Of a stretch of DNA of 64,000 bases, positions 1 through 8,122 are shown piece by piece (the stretch's first letter is position 1; every line of letters begins with the position of its first letter). The position numbers were made by a program, and so were the translations under genes. The notes beneath the pieces were generated by a model. The model saw nothing but the letters and a program-made list of their open reading frames with translations. It had not been told where the DNA came from and searched no databases. Source of the stretch: Bacteroidota bacterium. GTDB lineage: Bacteria; Bacteroidota; Ignavibacteria; Ignavibacteriales; Ignavibacteriaceae. The stretch is taken from contig JAMCWE010000022.1 in the NCBI GenBank assembly GCA_023475265.1, positions 1-64,000 of the forward strand, given 5' to 3'.

Positions 1-172
1 TATTTGGAAAAATAATATTGACTATATTCCAAACTATAACCCGGCTAACGCCGGAAAATATATACGTTAAATTTTAGAACTAAATTTCCTTTATTACTAT
101 TGACTTTTAATACAGTACCTTGAACTTGAACTTCTTGAAATTGTGTAAGTGTAAGTTCAAGTTTAAGATTTA
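1..172. other. Non-coding end of window with an inverted repeat
   Basis: No gene is visible. AACTTGAACTT at 123-133 pairs with AAGTTCAAGTT at 153-163, giving an 11-bp stem just downstream of the hemB stop on the minus strand. There is no clear T-tract, so it could be a weak terminator or a processing hairpin. A smaller CCGGC/GCCGG hairpin sits near position 42-55. Confidence 0.4.
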
Positions 173-1159
173 TTACTTTTTATTCTTATCAATCCATCTT
201 GCCGCATCTTTAGCAAAGTAAGTAAGGAACATATCGGCGCCGGCACGCTTGATTGCGATTAGTGATTCAATCATAACGCGCTCTTCATCTATCCAGCCGT
301 TTTGTCCGGCGGCTTTAATCATCGCATATTCGCCGGAGACTTGATAAGCGCAAGTCGGCATTCCGAATTTATCTTTCACTCTTCGGATGATGTCGAGATA
401 TGGACCAGCCGGCTTTACCATTACGATGTCGGCGCCTTCTTCAATGTCGGCTTCAACTTCGCGTAAAGCTTCGTCGCCGTTTGCAATATCCATTTGATGC
501 GAGCGTCTGTCGCCGAAAGCAGGCGCTGATTCTGCGGCATCCCTAAATGGTCCGTAATAACCTGAAGAGAATTTAGCAGCGTAGCTTAGAATTGGAATTT
601 TGGTGAATCCGTTTTCGTCAAGCCCTTTGCGTATTGCAGCGATTCTTCCGTCCATCATATCCGAAGGTGCAATGATGTCCGCGCCAGCTTTTGCATGAGA
701 CACAGATTCTTTCACAAGCAGTTCAACAGTTTCATCGTTTAAAATTTCTTCGCCATTCAGAATGCCGCAATGCCCATGCGAAGTATATTCGCACATACAA
801 ACATCAGTAATAACGAGAAGGTTTTTCACTTCTTCTTTAATTGCTCTGATTGCTTTTTGAATGATACCGTTTGGATCGTAAGCTTCGGAACCAACTTCAT
901 CTTTATGTTCCGGAATACCGAATAAAATTATCGCAGGAATCCCGAGCGCTTCTACTTCTTTGCATTCTTTTACAAGTTCATCTATAGATAATTGAAATAC
1001 TCCCGGCATCGATTTTATCGGCTTTCTAATTTTACTGCCAGGCACAACGAAAAGCGGATAAATAAAATCATTTTTTGAAAGCTCGGTTTCTCTCACCATA
1101 TCTCTTAAGAGTGGATTGTAACGAAGCCTTCTCAATCTTTTGGTCGGATAAGTTGCCAT
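173..1159 (-). CDS. hemB: Delta-aminolevulinic acid dehydratase (porphobilinogen synthase)
   Basis: Cytoplasmic enzyme condensing two 5-aminolevulinate molecules to porphobilinogen. At 328 aa it has the usual length. The zinc-site cysteines are C121, C123 and C131 in [13 protein letters not shown], so this is a Zn-type rather than Mg-type enzyme. The two Schiff-base lysines are K196 ([15 protein letters not shown]) and K249 ([12 protein letters not shown]). The ATG at 1159 is preceded by CGGAG with a 6-nt spacer. It is the last gene of the hem operon, separated from hemY by an inserted four-helix-bundle gene, so it may be partly uncoupled from the upstream genes. Confidence 0.97.
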   Translation of the reverse strand: MATYPTKRLRRLRYNPLLRDMVRETELSKNDFIYPLFVVPGSKIRKPIKSMPGVFQLSIDELVKECKEVEALGIPAIILFGIPEHKDEVGSEAYDPNGIIQKAIRAIKEEVKNLLVITDVCMCEYTSHGHCGILNGEEILNDETVELLVKESVSHAKAGADIIAPSDMMDGRIAAIRKGLDENGFTKIPILSYAAKFSSGYYGPFRDAAESAPAFGDRRSHQMDIANGDEALREVEADIEEGADIVMVKPAGPYLDIIRRVKDKFGMPTCAYQVSGEYAMIKAAGQNGWIDEERVMIESLIAIKRAGADMFLTYFAKDAARWIDKNKK

Positions 1160-1188
1160 TGTTTACTCCGTAAAAATTAACAATTTTT

Positions 1189-1628
1189 AATTAACAATTA
1201 AGAATTGTAAAAATATTATTTATTTTGTGTTATTGATAATCGAAGTTAAAAGTTTTATTAATTCTACACAATCCGAAATTAAGCTTTCAAATTCCTTTTT
1301 ATCTAAAATTTCTGTCTTTAAAAATAATTTTAGCCAATATTCGCTTTCATAAGATTCTTTTAAACTAATTCTCAATTTGTTTTTGAAATCTGCTTTACTT
1401 GCAGCCGCTTGGGATTCTGCAACATTGGCGCCAATTGATGTTCCAGCATCAAGTAATTGGTTATATAATGATTTAAGGTCTTTATTTTTCTTTATTAAAA
1501 ACTTATAACAATTTACAATTCTAACAGAAAAATTAAAACTTTTCTCAACAATCGGATTGTTTTGATTCTTCATATTTCCACCTTTTGTATATAATGAATT
1601 GTTAATTGTAAATTCTTAATTGTTAATT
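1189..1628. repeat. 18-bp perfect inverted repeats enclosing a four-helix-bundle gene
   Basis: AATTAACAATTAAGAATT at 1189-1206 and its exact complement AATTCTTAATTGTTAATT at 1611-1628 frame the 117-aa gene. The right copy also supplies the final codons and TAA stop of hemY (INN-stop). A related, gene-less inverted repeat lies in the hemY-hemN spacer. This looks like a small cassette sitting in an AT-rich palindromic extragenic repeat. No transposase is present. Confidence 0.7.
1220..1573 (-). CDS. Four helix bundle protein (S23 / 23S rRNA intervening-sequence family)
   Basis: 117 aa, predicted all-helical, with the family pattern LLDAGTSIGANVAESQAA at about residues 41-58 and a KLRISLKESYESEYWLKLF helix after it. 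These proteins were first found in rRNA intervening sequences, but most copies in Bacteroidota-type genomes sit alone in intergenic DNA and have no established function. Here it lies between hemB and hemY, enclosed by perfect 18-bp inverted repeats. It is most likely an inserted selfish or cassette-like gene and not a heme enzyme. Confidence 0.85.
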   Translation of the reverse strand: MKNQNNPIVEKSFNFSVRIVNCYKFLIKKNKDLKSLYNQLLDAGTSIGANVAESQAAASKADFKNKLRISLKESYESEYWLKLFLKTEILDKKEFESLISDCVELIKLLTSIINNTK

Positions 1629-2992
1629 TGCTGCACGACTTTTTTGTAAATCAGTTCAGCATTCTTAATGCAATCACCCACGGAAATTCCACCGCGGTAA
1701 TTTCCGCCAAAAACAATCCCGGGATTTCTCTTTTCAAATTCATCAAAATATCTTTCATGTTCAATATACCCGAGGTTGTACTGCGGAATCGACTTTGCCC
1801 AGTACCGGTAAGATGTAAATACCGGCTCAGCCGATATTCCCATAATTTCTTCAAATTCATTTCTGACTTTTTTGAAAAGAATTTCTTTGTCGATATTTCC
1901 GATTTCCGGATTACGCGCACCGCCGACAAAAAGTGTAAATGCCGCTCTTCCTTCTTCCGAACGATTCGGGAAAAGAACCGAGCTCCAGATTGCACCGAGA
2001 AAAGATTTCTTCTCTTTAGCCGGGATTAAAAATCCAAAACCGTCAAGCGGCTGATTTATTGCAGTTTTTTCATAAGAAAGTAAAAGCACCAATACCGGTG
2101 GATAATAAATTTGTTCAAAATGTTTCGCCAAATTTTCATCTATCGGTCTGAACAAATCCGCAGCACAGTAAGCCGGGATTGCAGAAAGCAAAATATCGCA
2201 TTCAATTTCGTTTGGAGTTCCATTATATGAATATGAAATTTTGTAACCGGAATTTTCTTTCACGATTGAATTTACTTCTGCTGATTTTATAACCTTTCCA
2301 CCAAGACTTGCAGCGATAGCTTTCGGAAGCACTTGCATTCCGTTAACGAAAGAAAACATCCTTGCACTCTGTTTTGATTTCTCCGCTCGTTTTTTTCTTT
2401 CCTTTATGCTTTTGATTGTACCGATAATCAATCCGCCATATTTTTCTTCGAGCGCGTAAAGTTTTGGGAAGGCAGATTTAACACTCAGCTCTTCCGGATT
2501 GCCGGCATAAACTCCGGCAACAAAAGGGTTGATTGCGTAATCCAAAAATTCTCTGCCGAGTCTTCGCTTAACAAAGTCGGCAATGCTTTGATAATATCCA
2601 TCGTCAGATCTTCCGATAAAAGGCTCGGCAAATAATCTAAGCTTCGCGCTTCCGGAAAATAATTTCGTCTTCAAAAATGCCGGCGGGCTCATCGGCAGCG
2701 GATGAAGTTGATTGTTGCGCAGAATGTATCTTTTATTTCCGATTTTATTTGCATAAACAATTTCGTTTTGAAGACCAAGCTCTTCAACCAATTGTCCGAT
2801 TAGCGGCGTAGTATCAAGTCCGCTGTTCGGTCCGCGGTCAAACAAGTAGCCGTTCTCAAACACGCTCTCCATCGAACCGCCGACTTCATCCTTCTTTTCA
2901 AGCACAGTTATATCGTAACCTTCTTTGTTAAGAAGATATGCTGTTGTCAACCCGGAAATACCGGCTCCCAATACAACTATTTTTTTTGTCAT
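1616..2992 (-). CDS. hemY: Protoporphyrinogen oxidase, FAD-dependent (HemY type)
   Basis: Oxidises protoporphyrinogen IX (or coproporphyrinogen III in the Gram-positive-type route) using FAD and oxygen. The N-terminal dinucleotide fold VVLGAGISGL (residues 5-14) and the family segment NPFVAGVYAGNPEELSVKSAFP are clear. The listed ORF begins at an upstream TTG at 3031. I prefer ATG 2992, which starts MTKKIVVLGAG directly at the Rossmann fold and gives 458 aa, although its ribosome site is weak. The 3' end (INN-stop) is built from the repeat that borders the downstream cassette. It lies between hemN and the four-helix-bundle gene. Confidence 0.93.
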   Translation of the reverse strand: MTKKIVVLGAGISGLTTAYLLNKEGYDITVLEKKDEVGGSMESVFENGYLFDRGPNSGLDTTPLIGQLVEELGLQNEIVYANKIGNKRYILRNNQLHPLPMSPPAFLKTKLFSGSAKLRLFAEPFIGRSDDGYYQSIADFVKRRLGREFLDYAINPFVAGVYAGNPEELSVKSAFPKLYALEEKYGGLIIGTIKSIKERKKRAEKSKQSARMFSFVNGMQVLPKAIAASLGGKVIKSAEVNSIVKENSGYKISYSYNGTPNEIECDILLSAIPAYCAADLFRPIDENLAKHFEQIYYPPVLVLLLSYEKTAINQPLDGFGFLIPAKEKKSFLGAIWSSVLFPNRSEEGRAAFTLFVGGARNPEIGNIDKEILFKKVRNEFEEIMGISAEPVFTSYRYWAKSIPQYNLGYIEHERYFDEFEKRNPGIVFGGNYRGGISVGDCIKNAELIYKKVVQQINN

Positions 2993-3033
2993 AAATTTTT
3001 CAACAAATACTAAGATGCAGCAAATTAACAATT
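1618..3033. repeat. 17-bp perfect inverted repeat bracketing hemY
   Basis: AATTGTTAATTTGCTGC at 1618-1634 is the exact reverse complement of GCAGCAAATTAACAATT at 3017-3033. One arm lies in the last hemY codons and the other about 25 bp before the hemY start. The outer arm also takes part in a local hairpin, AATTAACAATTC (3023-3034) with GAATTGTTAATT (3062-3073), in the hemY-hemN spacer. Confidence 0.6.
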
Positions 3034-3098
3034 CATAATGAATAATTAAGAATGAATCGCAGAATTGTTAATTGTGCATTGTCAATTGTAAATCTTTC

Positions 3099-4475
3099 CT
3101 AAACGGTTCTTGAATACTTCGCCGTATCTTCTTTCCGCTCGATATATCCATCAAAGTTCATTGCAATATTTCTGATTAGCAACTTGCCCATCGGAGTAAC
3201 TTCGATTTTACTCTCACTGACCGAGACCAATTCATCTTTTTCCATCTCGGTAAGATTATTCAAGCCCCAGGCAAAATATTCTTTGAAATTAATTTTATAC
3301 TTTTCTTCTACCGGCTTAAATTCAAGCTCGAAGTTGCACATCAGTTTCATTACAACTTCACGGCGGAGAATATCATCCTCGCTCAACCGGTAGCCTTTTG
3401 CGCTTGGAATAACTTCATTATCAATTGACTGAAAATATTCTTTTTCTGTTTTGAAATTCTGTGCATAAACATTTTGAAGCTGACTGATCGCGGTTATTCC
3501 CATTGCATAAAGATCAGTACCTGAATGCGTGCTGTATCCTTGAAAGTTTCTGTAAAGCTTTTTTTCTTTAAGCGCAATAGCAAGTTCGTCGTCCGGTTTT
3601 GCAAAGTGGTCCATACCAATAAAAACATAACCGGCGCTTGTTAATCTTTCAATTGTCATCTTCAAAATTTGAAGCTTCACTTCCGGTACAGGCAAATCTT
3701 CCGGATGTATCAACGACATGTGTTTCTTCATCCACGGAACATGGGCATAATTGAAGACAGCAATTCTATCCGGCGAAATATCAATTGTCTTATCAAGTGT
3801 TTCCGAGAAAGTTTCCAAAGTTTGAAAAGGAAGTCCGTACATCAAATCAAGATTTATACTGCTGAACCCAAGCTCACGCACCCACTGCACAGTTTGTCTG
3901 GTAATATCTTCCGACTGAATTCTGTTTGTCGCTTTCTGAACCTTCTCATTAAAATCCTGCACGCCCATACTTATTCTGTTGAAGCCGTTCTTCCGAAGCA
4001 TTTCAAGATGTTGTCTTGTCAATTCGCGCGGGTCTATTTCGCAGCCGTTCTCGGAATCATCTTTAAATTGAAATGATTGCTTTATGTAAGAAGCAAGCTC
4101 ATCAATCTCATCCGGCGACAAATGCGTTGGCGTTCCGCCGCCCCAATGAAGCTGCGAAACTTTTCTGTCCGGAAGAATGTAAGTCCGAACCATGTCGATT
4201 TCTTTTTTCAAATACTTGATATAATCTTTCACGCGGTTGCGGTTGCGGGTAATTATCATGTTGCATCCGCAGAAGTAACAGAGCGTATCGCAGAAAGGCA
4301 GATGAAAATAAAGCGAGAGGTCGGGGAGTCCTTCGCCGTAATTCGTCTTCAATATTTCATCGAGATAGTTCTCGTGTGTAAAACTCTCGCTAAAATGCGG
4401 AGCTGTCGGATAGCTTGTGTACCGCGGTCCAGGCTTATCGTATTTCTTAAACTTCGTTAAATCAAATTCAAACAT
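3099..4475 (-). CDS. hemN: Oxygen-independent coproporphyrinogen III oxidase (radical SAM)
   Basis: Decarboxylates coproporphyrinogen III to protoporphyrinogen IX with a [4Fe-4S] cluster and S-adenosylmethionine. The CX3CX2C cluster motif is C62-C66-C69 (FCDTLCYFC), preceded by the HemN-specific PGPRYTSYPTAPHF. The ORF track starts at TTG 4487, but that TTGGAG is the ribosome-binding site itself. ATG 4475 (MFEFDLTKF) with GGAG six bases upstream is the better start and gives 458 aa. It overlaps the hemE stop by 8 bp, which implies translational coupling. Pairing an anaerobic oxidase with oxygen-requiring HemY suggests life at varying oxygen. Confidence 0.96.
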   Translation of the reverse strand: MFEFDLTKFKKYDKPGPRYTSYPTAPHFSESFTHENYLDEILKTNYGEGLPDLSLYFHLPFCDTLCYFCGCNMIITRNRNRVKDYIKYLKKEIDMVRTYILPDRKVSQLHWGGGTPTHLSPDEIDELASYIKQSFQFKDDSENGCEIDPRELTRQHLEMLRKNGFNRISMGVQDFNEKVQKATNRIQSEDITRQTVQWVRELGFSSINLDLMYGLPFQTLETFSETLDKTIDISPDRIAVFNYAHVPWMKKHMSLIHPEDLPVPEVKLQILKMTIERLTSAGYVFIGMDHFAKPDDELAIALKEKKLYRNFQGYSTHSGTDLYAMGITAISQLQNVYAQNFKTEKEYFQSIDNEVIPSAKGYRLSEDDILRREVVMKLMCNFELEFKPVEEKYKINFKEYFAWGLNNLTEMEKDELVSVSESKIEVTPMGKLLIRNIAMNFDGYIERKEDTAKYSRTV

Positions 4476-5544
4476 AATCGTCTCCAATGTTATCTTTGCG
4501 GTGAAAAACTTTGCTCTCTTCTTTCACAAACTCAACCAACGCCTTTGCATTTTCGGGATCAACATCCGGAAAAATTCCATGACCTAAATTAAAAATATGT
4601 CCGGGTCCTTCGCCAAACGAACGCAGAACTTTTTTTGTTTCTTCTTTAATCTTTTCTTTGTTTGCATAAAGAACCGTCGGGTCCAAATTTCCTTGAAGAG
4701 CAACTTTGCCGCCAATCTTTTTTCTAACTTCACAGAGGTCCATTGTCCAATCGAGACCAATTACATCGGCGCCGGAAGCAGCAAGCTCCTCAAGTTTAAA
4801 ATGAACTCCCTTTGAAAATACGATTATCGGCTCATCATTTCGTTTTATCTTCGAGATTACTTTCGAAATATACCACAGAGAAAATTCCTCGAAGTCATCT
4901 TGCGCAAGAATTCCGCCCCAGGTATCGAATATCTGGATAGCATTTGCGCCGGCTTCAATCTTTGCCGAAAGATAATCTGCAACAGCGTCGGAAAGCATTT
5001 CCAAAACTTTATGTGCAAGCGATGGATTGTTAAAAATTAATTTCTTCACGTAAGAAAAATTCTTAGAGCCTTTGCCTTCAATCATGTAAGTAAAAAGCGT
5101 CCACGGCGAGCCGCCGAACCCGATTAACGGAACTCTTCCGTTCAATTCTTTCTTTGCAAGAGAGACAGCATCAAGGACGAATTTCAAATCCTTGCCGGGG
5201 TCGATTTGCTTCAACAGTTTTGCATCATCCTCATTTCTTAAAGGATGATGAAAAACCGGACCGCGGCTTTCAATCATATCGAACTTCATTCCCATCGCTT
5301 CGGGAATTACGAGGATGTCCGAAAAAATAATCGCGGCATCAACGCCGATAATATCTACCGGCTGGATTGTAACTTCGGCAGCAAGCTCAGGCGTGTGGCA
5401 CATCGTAATGAAGTCGGCTTTATCGCGGACTGCGCGGTACTCCGGTAAATATCTACCCGCTTGACGCATAATCCAAACCGGCGTTCTTTCAACAGGCAAT
5501 CTTTTGCAAGCTCTCAAAAATAAATCGTTCTTTATTTCACTCAA
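4468..5544 (-). CDS. hemE: Uroporphyrinogen decarboxylase
   Basis: Converts uroporphyrinogen III to coproporphyrinogen III by four decarboxylations in the cytoplasm. The signature RTPVWIMRQAGRYLPEYR is at about residues 20-37. AIIFSDILVIPEAMGM carries the catalytic aspartate, and the C-terminal HIFNLGHGIFPDVDP is typical. Length is 358 aa, as usual. The start is TTG at 5544, preceded by CGGAG; the nearby ATG at 5560 runs straight into a stop, so TTG is the only workable start. The 3' end overlaps hemN. Confidence 0.96.
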   Translation of the reverse strand: MSEIKNDLFLRACKRLPVERTPVWIMRQAGRYLPEYRAVRDKADFITMCHTPELAAEVTIQPVDIIGVDAAIIFSDILVIPEAMGMKFDMIESRGPVFHHPLRNEDDAKLLKQIDPGKDLKFVLDAVSLAKKELNGRVPLIGFGGSPWTLFTYMIEGKGSKNFSYVKKLIFNNPSLAHKVLEMLSDAVADYLSAKIEAGANAIQIFDTWGGILAQDDFEEFSLWYISKVISKIKRNDEPIIVFSKGVHFKLEELAASGADVIGLDWTMDLCEVRKKIGGKVALQGNLDPTVLYANKEKIKEETKKVLRSFGEGPGHIFNLGHGIFPDVDPENAKALVEFVKEESKVFHRKDNIGDDYV

Positions 5545-5578
5545 ATTAATCTCCGTTCATTTAGGGAAATGAGTATAT

Positions 5579-6970
5579 TCATTTATAAAATTCAATCATT
5601 GCTTTTGCTAAACCATCAATTGTAAATTCTTCCGGCATAATGTCAACGTGGATGCGCTTGTTCTCAATTGCAGCTTTTGTGGTTGGACCGATTGCCGCAA
5701 CTTTATAGCCTTCAAAATATTTAAGCGGATTATTGATTTTCAAAATCTGAAGATAATTTTCAAAAGTTGATGGGCTTGTGAAAATAAAAACATCTGGTTT
5801 GCTCTGATTTAAAATCTCCGAACTGTTTTTAATTCTTTCTTCTGAAGGTAATGATACATTATAAACCGGTGCGGTTTTTATTTTGGCGCCAAGCGCTTCA
5901 AGCCCTTCCGGAAGCTCTTCACGGCCGATTGCCGAACGCGGAATGAAAATCAACTTCTTCTTTAAATCATAATTCGCGAGTTCTTCAACAACGCCAATTC
6001 CACTGAACTTTTTCGGAATGATATGAACCGGTATTTTATTCTTCTCACAAACAGCGGATGTTTTATTTCCAACTGCAACAACTTTTGTATAATTAAAATC
6101 TATTTTTACACCAAGCTCATCACTTCGCTGCTTAAACATTTTTACGGCATGTGCGGAAGTAAAAATTATGAAATCGATTGTAATGCTGCTTTTAAGTATT
6201 GAATCGAATTCATTCCAGCTTTCCGGCGGAACGATGTCGAGCGTAGGAAAAATTATAACGTTAGCGCCAAGCTGTCTAAAAACTTCGGATGATTCTTTCG
6301 ATTGTTCAACCGCCCTTGTAATTACGATTGTCTTACCTCTCAGCGGAAACATACTGTTCCCCTCGTAAGCAGAAAATAATCCGTGCAGAACAAAGTCAAA
6401 AATTTTCTCCCGTTCGGTAATCATCAAATCTTCAGCGAAGTTTTTTTCTATGCCGCGTTGAATTGAGCCATAAATGCTGCCGAGAATTAAATCAACAGCA
6501 AAGCCGTCTTCAATATTTCTAAATAAACCTTCCGATTTTCCAGATTTGATTATCCCGTGGAGAATATTTTTCAAATCTTTTTCAAGACCGACAAGCTCCG
6601 AACATAGCTCATGATCTGCTTTTAAGGATTCTTTCTGGTACATCAAAAAGAAACTCTGATATTTCATCATAAACATGTAAAGATGGACGATGAACGAATG
6701 AAGAGATTCAATACTGCTTGTTTCATCTTTTATTTTTTCCTTTAGCGAGAGTGTCAGTTTTTCCATACGCTGCTTCATGATGGAAAAATATAATTCTTCC
6801 TTCGATGTGAAATAATTATAAACAGTTCCCTTTGCAATAGATGACAACTTTGCAACGTCTTCCATCATTACTTCGTGATAGCTCTTCTGCGAAAAGAGCT
6901 TTGCCGCAGATTCAATTATTCTCTTACGCTTCTGCTCTTTTTTATTTTCTATTTTTACTTCAAGATCCAT
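5579..6970 (-). CDS. hemD: TetR-family regulator fused to uroporphyrinogen-III synthase
   Basis: Single open frame of 463 aa with two unrelated parts. Residues 1 to about 205 are a TetR/AcrR regulator: the helix-turn-helix runs RIIESAAKLFSQ...AKGTVYNYFTSKEELYF, followed by a helical ligand/dimer domain. Residues 207-463 are HemD, beginning MFPLRGKTIVITRA, with FIIFTSAHAV, VVAVGNKT, FIFTSPSTF and VAAIGPTTKAAI; it cyclises hydroxymethylbilane to uroporphyrinogen III. Codon 207 is an ATG with GAGGGG six bases upstream, so a free HemD could also be made. The fusion start (ATG 6970) has only a poor ribosome site. A TetR-like operator lies ahead of the operon, so self-regulation is a reasonable inference. 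Confidence 0.9.
   Translation of the reverse strand: MDLEVKIENKKEQKRKRIIESAAKLFSQKSYHEVMMEDVAKLSSIAKGTVYNYFTSKEELYFSIMKQRMEKLTLSLKEKIKDETSSIESLHSFIVHLYMFMMKYQSFFLMYQKESLKADHELCSELVGLEKDLKNILHGIIKSGKSEGLFRNIEDGFAVDLILGSIYGSIQRGIEKNFAEDLMITEREKIFDFVLHGLFSAYEGNSMFPLRGKTIVITRAVEQSKESSEVFRQLGANVIIFPTLDIVPPESWNEFDSILKSSITIDFIIFTSAHAVKMFKQRSDELGVKIDFNYTKVVAVGNKTSAVCEKNKIPVHIIPKKFSGIGVVEELANYDLKKKLIFIPRSAIGREELPEGLEALGAKIKTAPVYNVSLPSEERIKNSSEILNQSKPDVFIFTSPSTFENYLQILKINNPLKYFEGYKVAAIGPTTKAAIENKRIHVDIMPEEFTIDGLAKAMIEFYK
6352..6364 (-). promoter_or_regulatory. Internal ribosome-binding site and ATG at the HemD domain boundary
   Basis: Read on the minus strand: GAGGGG, six bases, then ATG at 6352, falling exactly where the HemD domain begins. 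It is stronger than the site before the fusion start at 6970. It may be a relic of a separate hemD gene or an active internal start. Confidence 0.5.
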
Positions 6971-6994
6971 TTCAAAATTAATTCTTTGCCGGGT

Positions 6995-7167
6995 AATGAA
7001 CTCACCCTAAATCCCTCTCTTAAAAAGAGAGGGACTTTGCAATACAAGTTTTCAATATTATTTTAATTTTCAAATTTTGTATACCGATTCAAATTATTAA
7101 TTCGCTGACTCCCTCGAATAGTCACCTCTTCTCTTCTTAAGAGAAGAGGACGGGAGATGAGTTCATT
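6995..7167. repeat. MITE-like element in the hemC-hemD spacer
   Basis: Terminal inverted repeats AATGAACTCA (6995-7004) and TGAGTTCATT (7158-7167) enclose about 170 bp with two strong hairpins: CCCTCTCTT/AAGAGAGGG and CTCTTCTCTT/AAGAGAAGAG. The right terminus covers the hemC TGA stop. The form matches the short repeats with CTCACCC and CCCTCTC seen in Bacteroidota intergenic DNA. Inside an operon such hairpins could act in RNA processing or attenuation. Confidence 0.6.
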
Positions 7168-8122
7168 TCAGTCTTGTCGTCTTATAAATTACATCCAGAA
7201 TTTCTTTCGCGCCTGCTTTCAGCAAATTTTTTGCAAGATTCTTTCCGAGTTTTTCCGGTTCCGCTCTGCTTCCTTTAGCTTTCTTGCGGAAAGTTAAGGT
7301 ACCGTCAAGAGAGCCAACTATCGCATCGAGATAAAGTCCGTTCGATTTGACTTCTGCAAATGCGCCAATTGGAACCTGGCAGCCTCCTTCAAGTGTTCGC
7401 AGCAGTGCACGCTCCGCCAGAACTGCTTTGTAAGTCGCTTCATCATGAAGCTTGTTTAGAATTTCTTCAACGAAATTATTCTCTTCGTTTATTTCCATTC
7501 CAAGTGCACCCTGTCCTACTGCGGGAAGAATTTCATCTGTACTAATAATTGAAGAAATATATTTTTGAAGCTTCAATCTCTCAACACCCGCGCGCGCAAG
7601 GATAATTCCATCCCAGCCTGATTCAAGAAATTTATTTATTCTCGTTGGCACATTTCCGCGCAGCTCTTCAATTTTAATGTCTGGACGAAGATGAAGCAGT
7701 TGAGATTTCCTTCTCAGAGAACCTGTAGCAACAACGGCATTTTCTTTTAATGATTGTAAAGTTGTTCCTTTCTTTTTTGAAATCAGAACGTCTTCAACCG
7801 GATGACGTTTTGTAACAGCAGCAAGTTTCAATCCGTCCGGAAGCTGTGTTTGTAAATCTTTTAAGCTGTGTACTGCAATGTCAATTTCATTCTTCAGAAG
7901 GGCGTTCTCAAGTTCTTTGGTGAATAAGCTCTTGTCGCCGATTTTCGACAACGCTACATCAAGAATTTTATCTCCGGTTGTCTTTATAATTTTTATCTCA
8001 ACAGTTATGCTTTTGTTTTTCTTTTGTAATTCTTTTTTAATAAAGTTCGATTGCCACAAAGCAAGCTCGCTTCCGCGTGAACCGATTACAACTTTTCTTT
8101 TCAAATCAGTTTTCCTTTTCAT
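7163..8122 (-). CDS. hemC: Porphobilinogen deaminase (hydroxymethylbilane synthase)
   Basis: Polymerises four porphobilinogens to hydroxymethylbilane on a dipyrromethane cofactor bound to C248 in LRTLEGGCQVPIG. Other family blocks are IGSRGSELALWQ near the N-terminus, the catalytic aspartate in DIAVHSLKDL, and VATGSLRRKSQL. ATG 8122 gives 319 aa and overlaps hemA by 17 bp. An alternative TTG at 8104, behind AAAGGA, gives MKRKVVIGSRGS, which fits the usual N-terminus better and would couple to the hemA TGA. Both are possible. Confidence 0.96.
   Translation of the reverse strand: MKRKTDLKRKVVIGSRGSELALWQSNFIKKELQKKNKSITVEIKIIKTTGDKILDVALSKIGDKSLFTKELENALLKNEIDIAVHSLKDLQTQLPDGLKLAAVTKRHPVEDVLISKKKGTTLQSLKENAVVATGSLRRKSQLLHLRPDIKIEELRGNVPTRINKFLESGWDGIILARAGVERLKLQKYISSIISTDEILPAVGQGALGMEINEENNFVEEILNKLHDEATYKAVLAERALLRTLEGGCQVPIGAFAEVKSNGLYLDAIVGSLDGTLTFRKKAKGSRAEPEKLGKNLAKNLLKAGAKEILDVIYKTTRLK

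Noticed and set aside
1628-2029. 133-aa plus-strand ORF
   Set aside because: Lies antisense inside hemY with no family resemblance; a shadow frame.
5579-6970. TetR-hemD as a simple frameshift artefact
   Set aside because: The frame is continuous through the junction with sensible residues on both sides; nothing in the bases hints at an indel, though only resequencing can exclude a lost stop.
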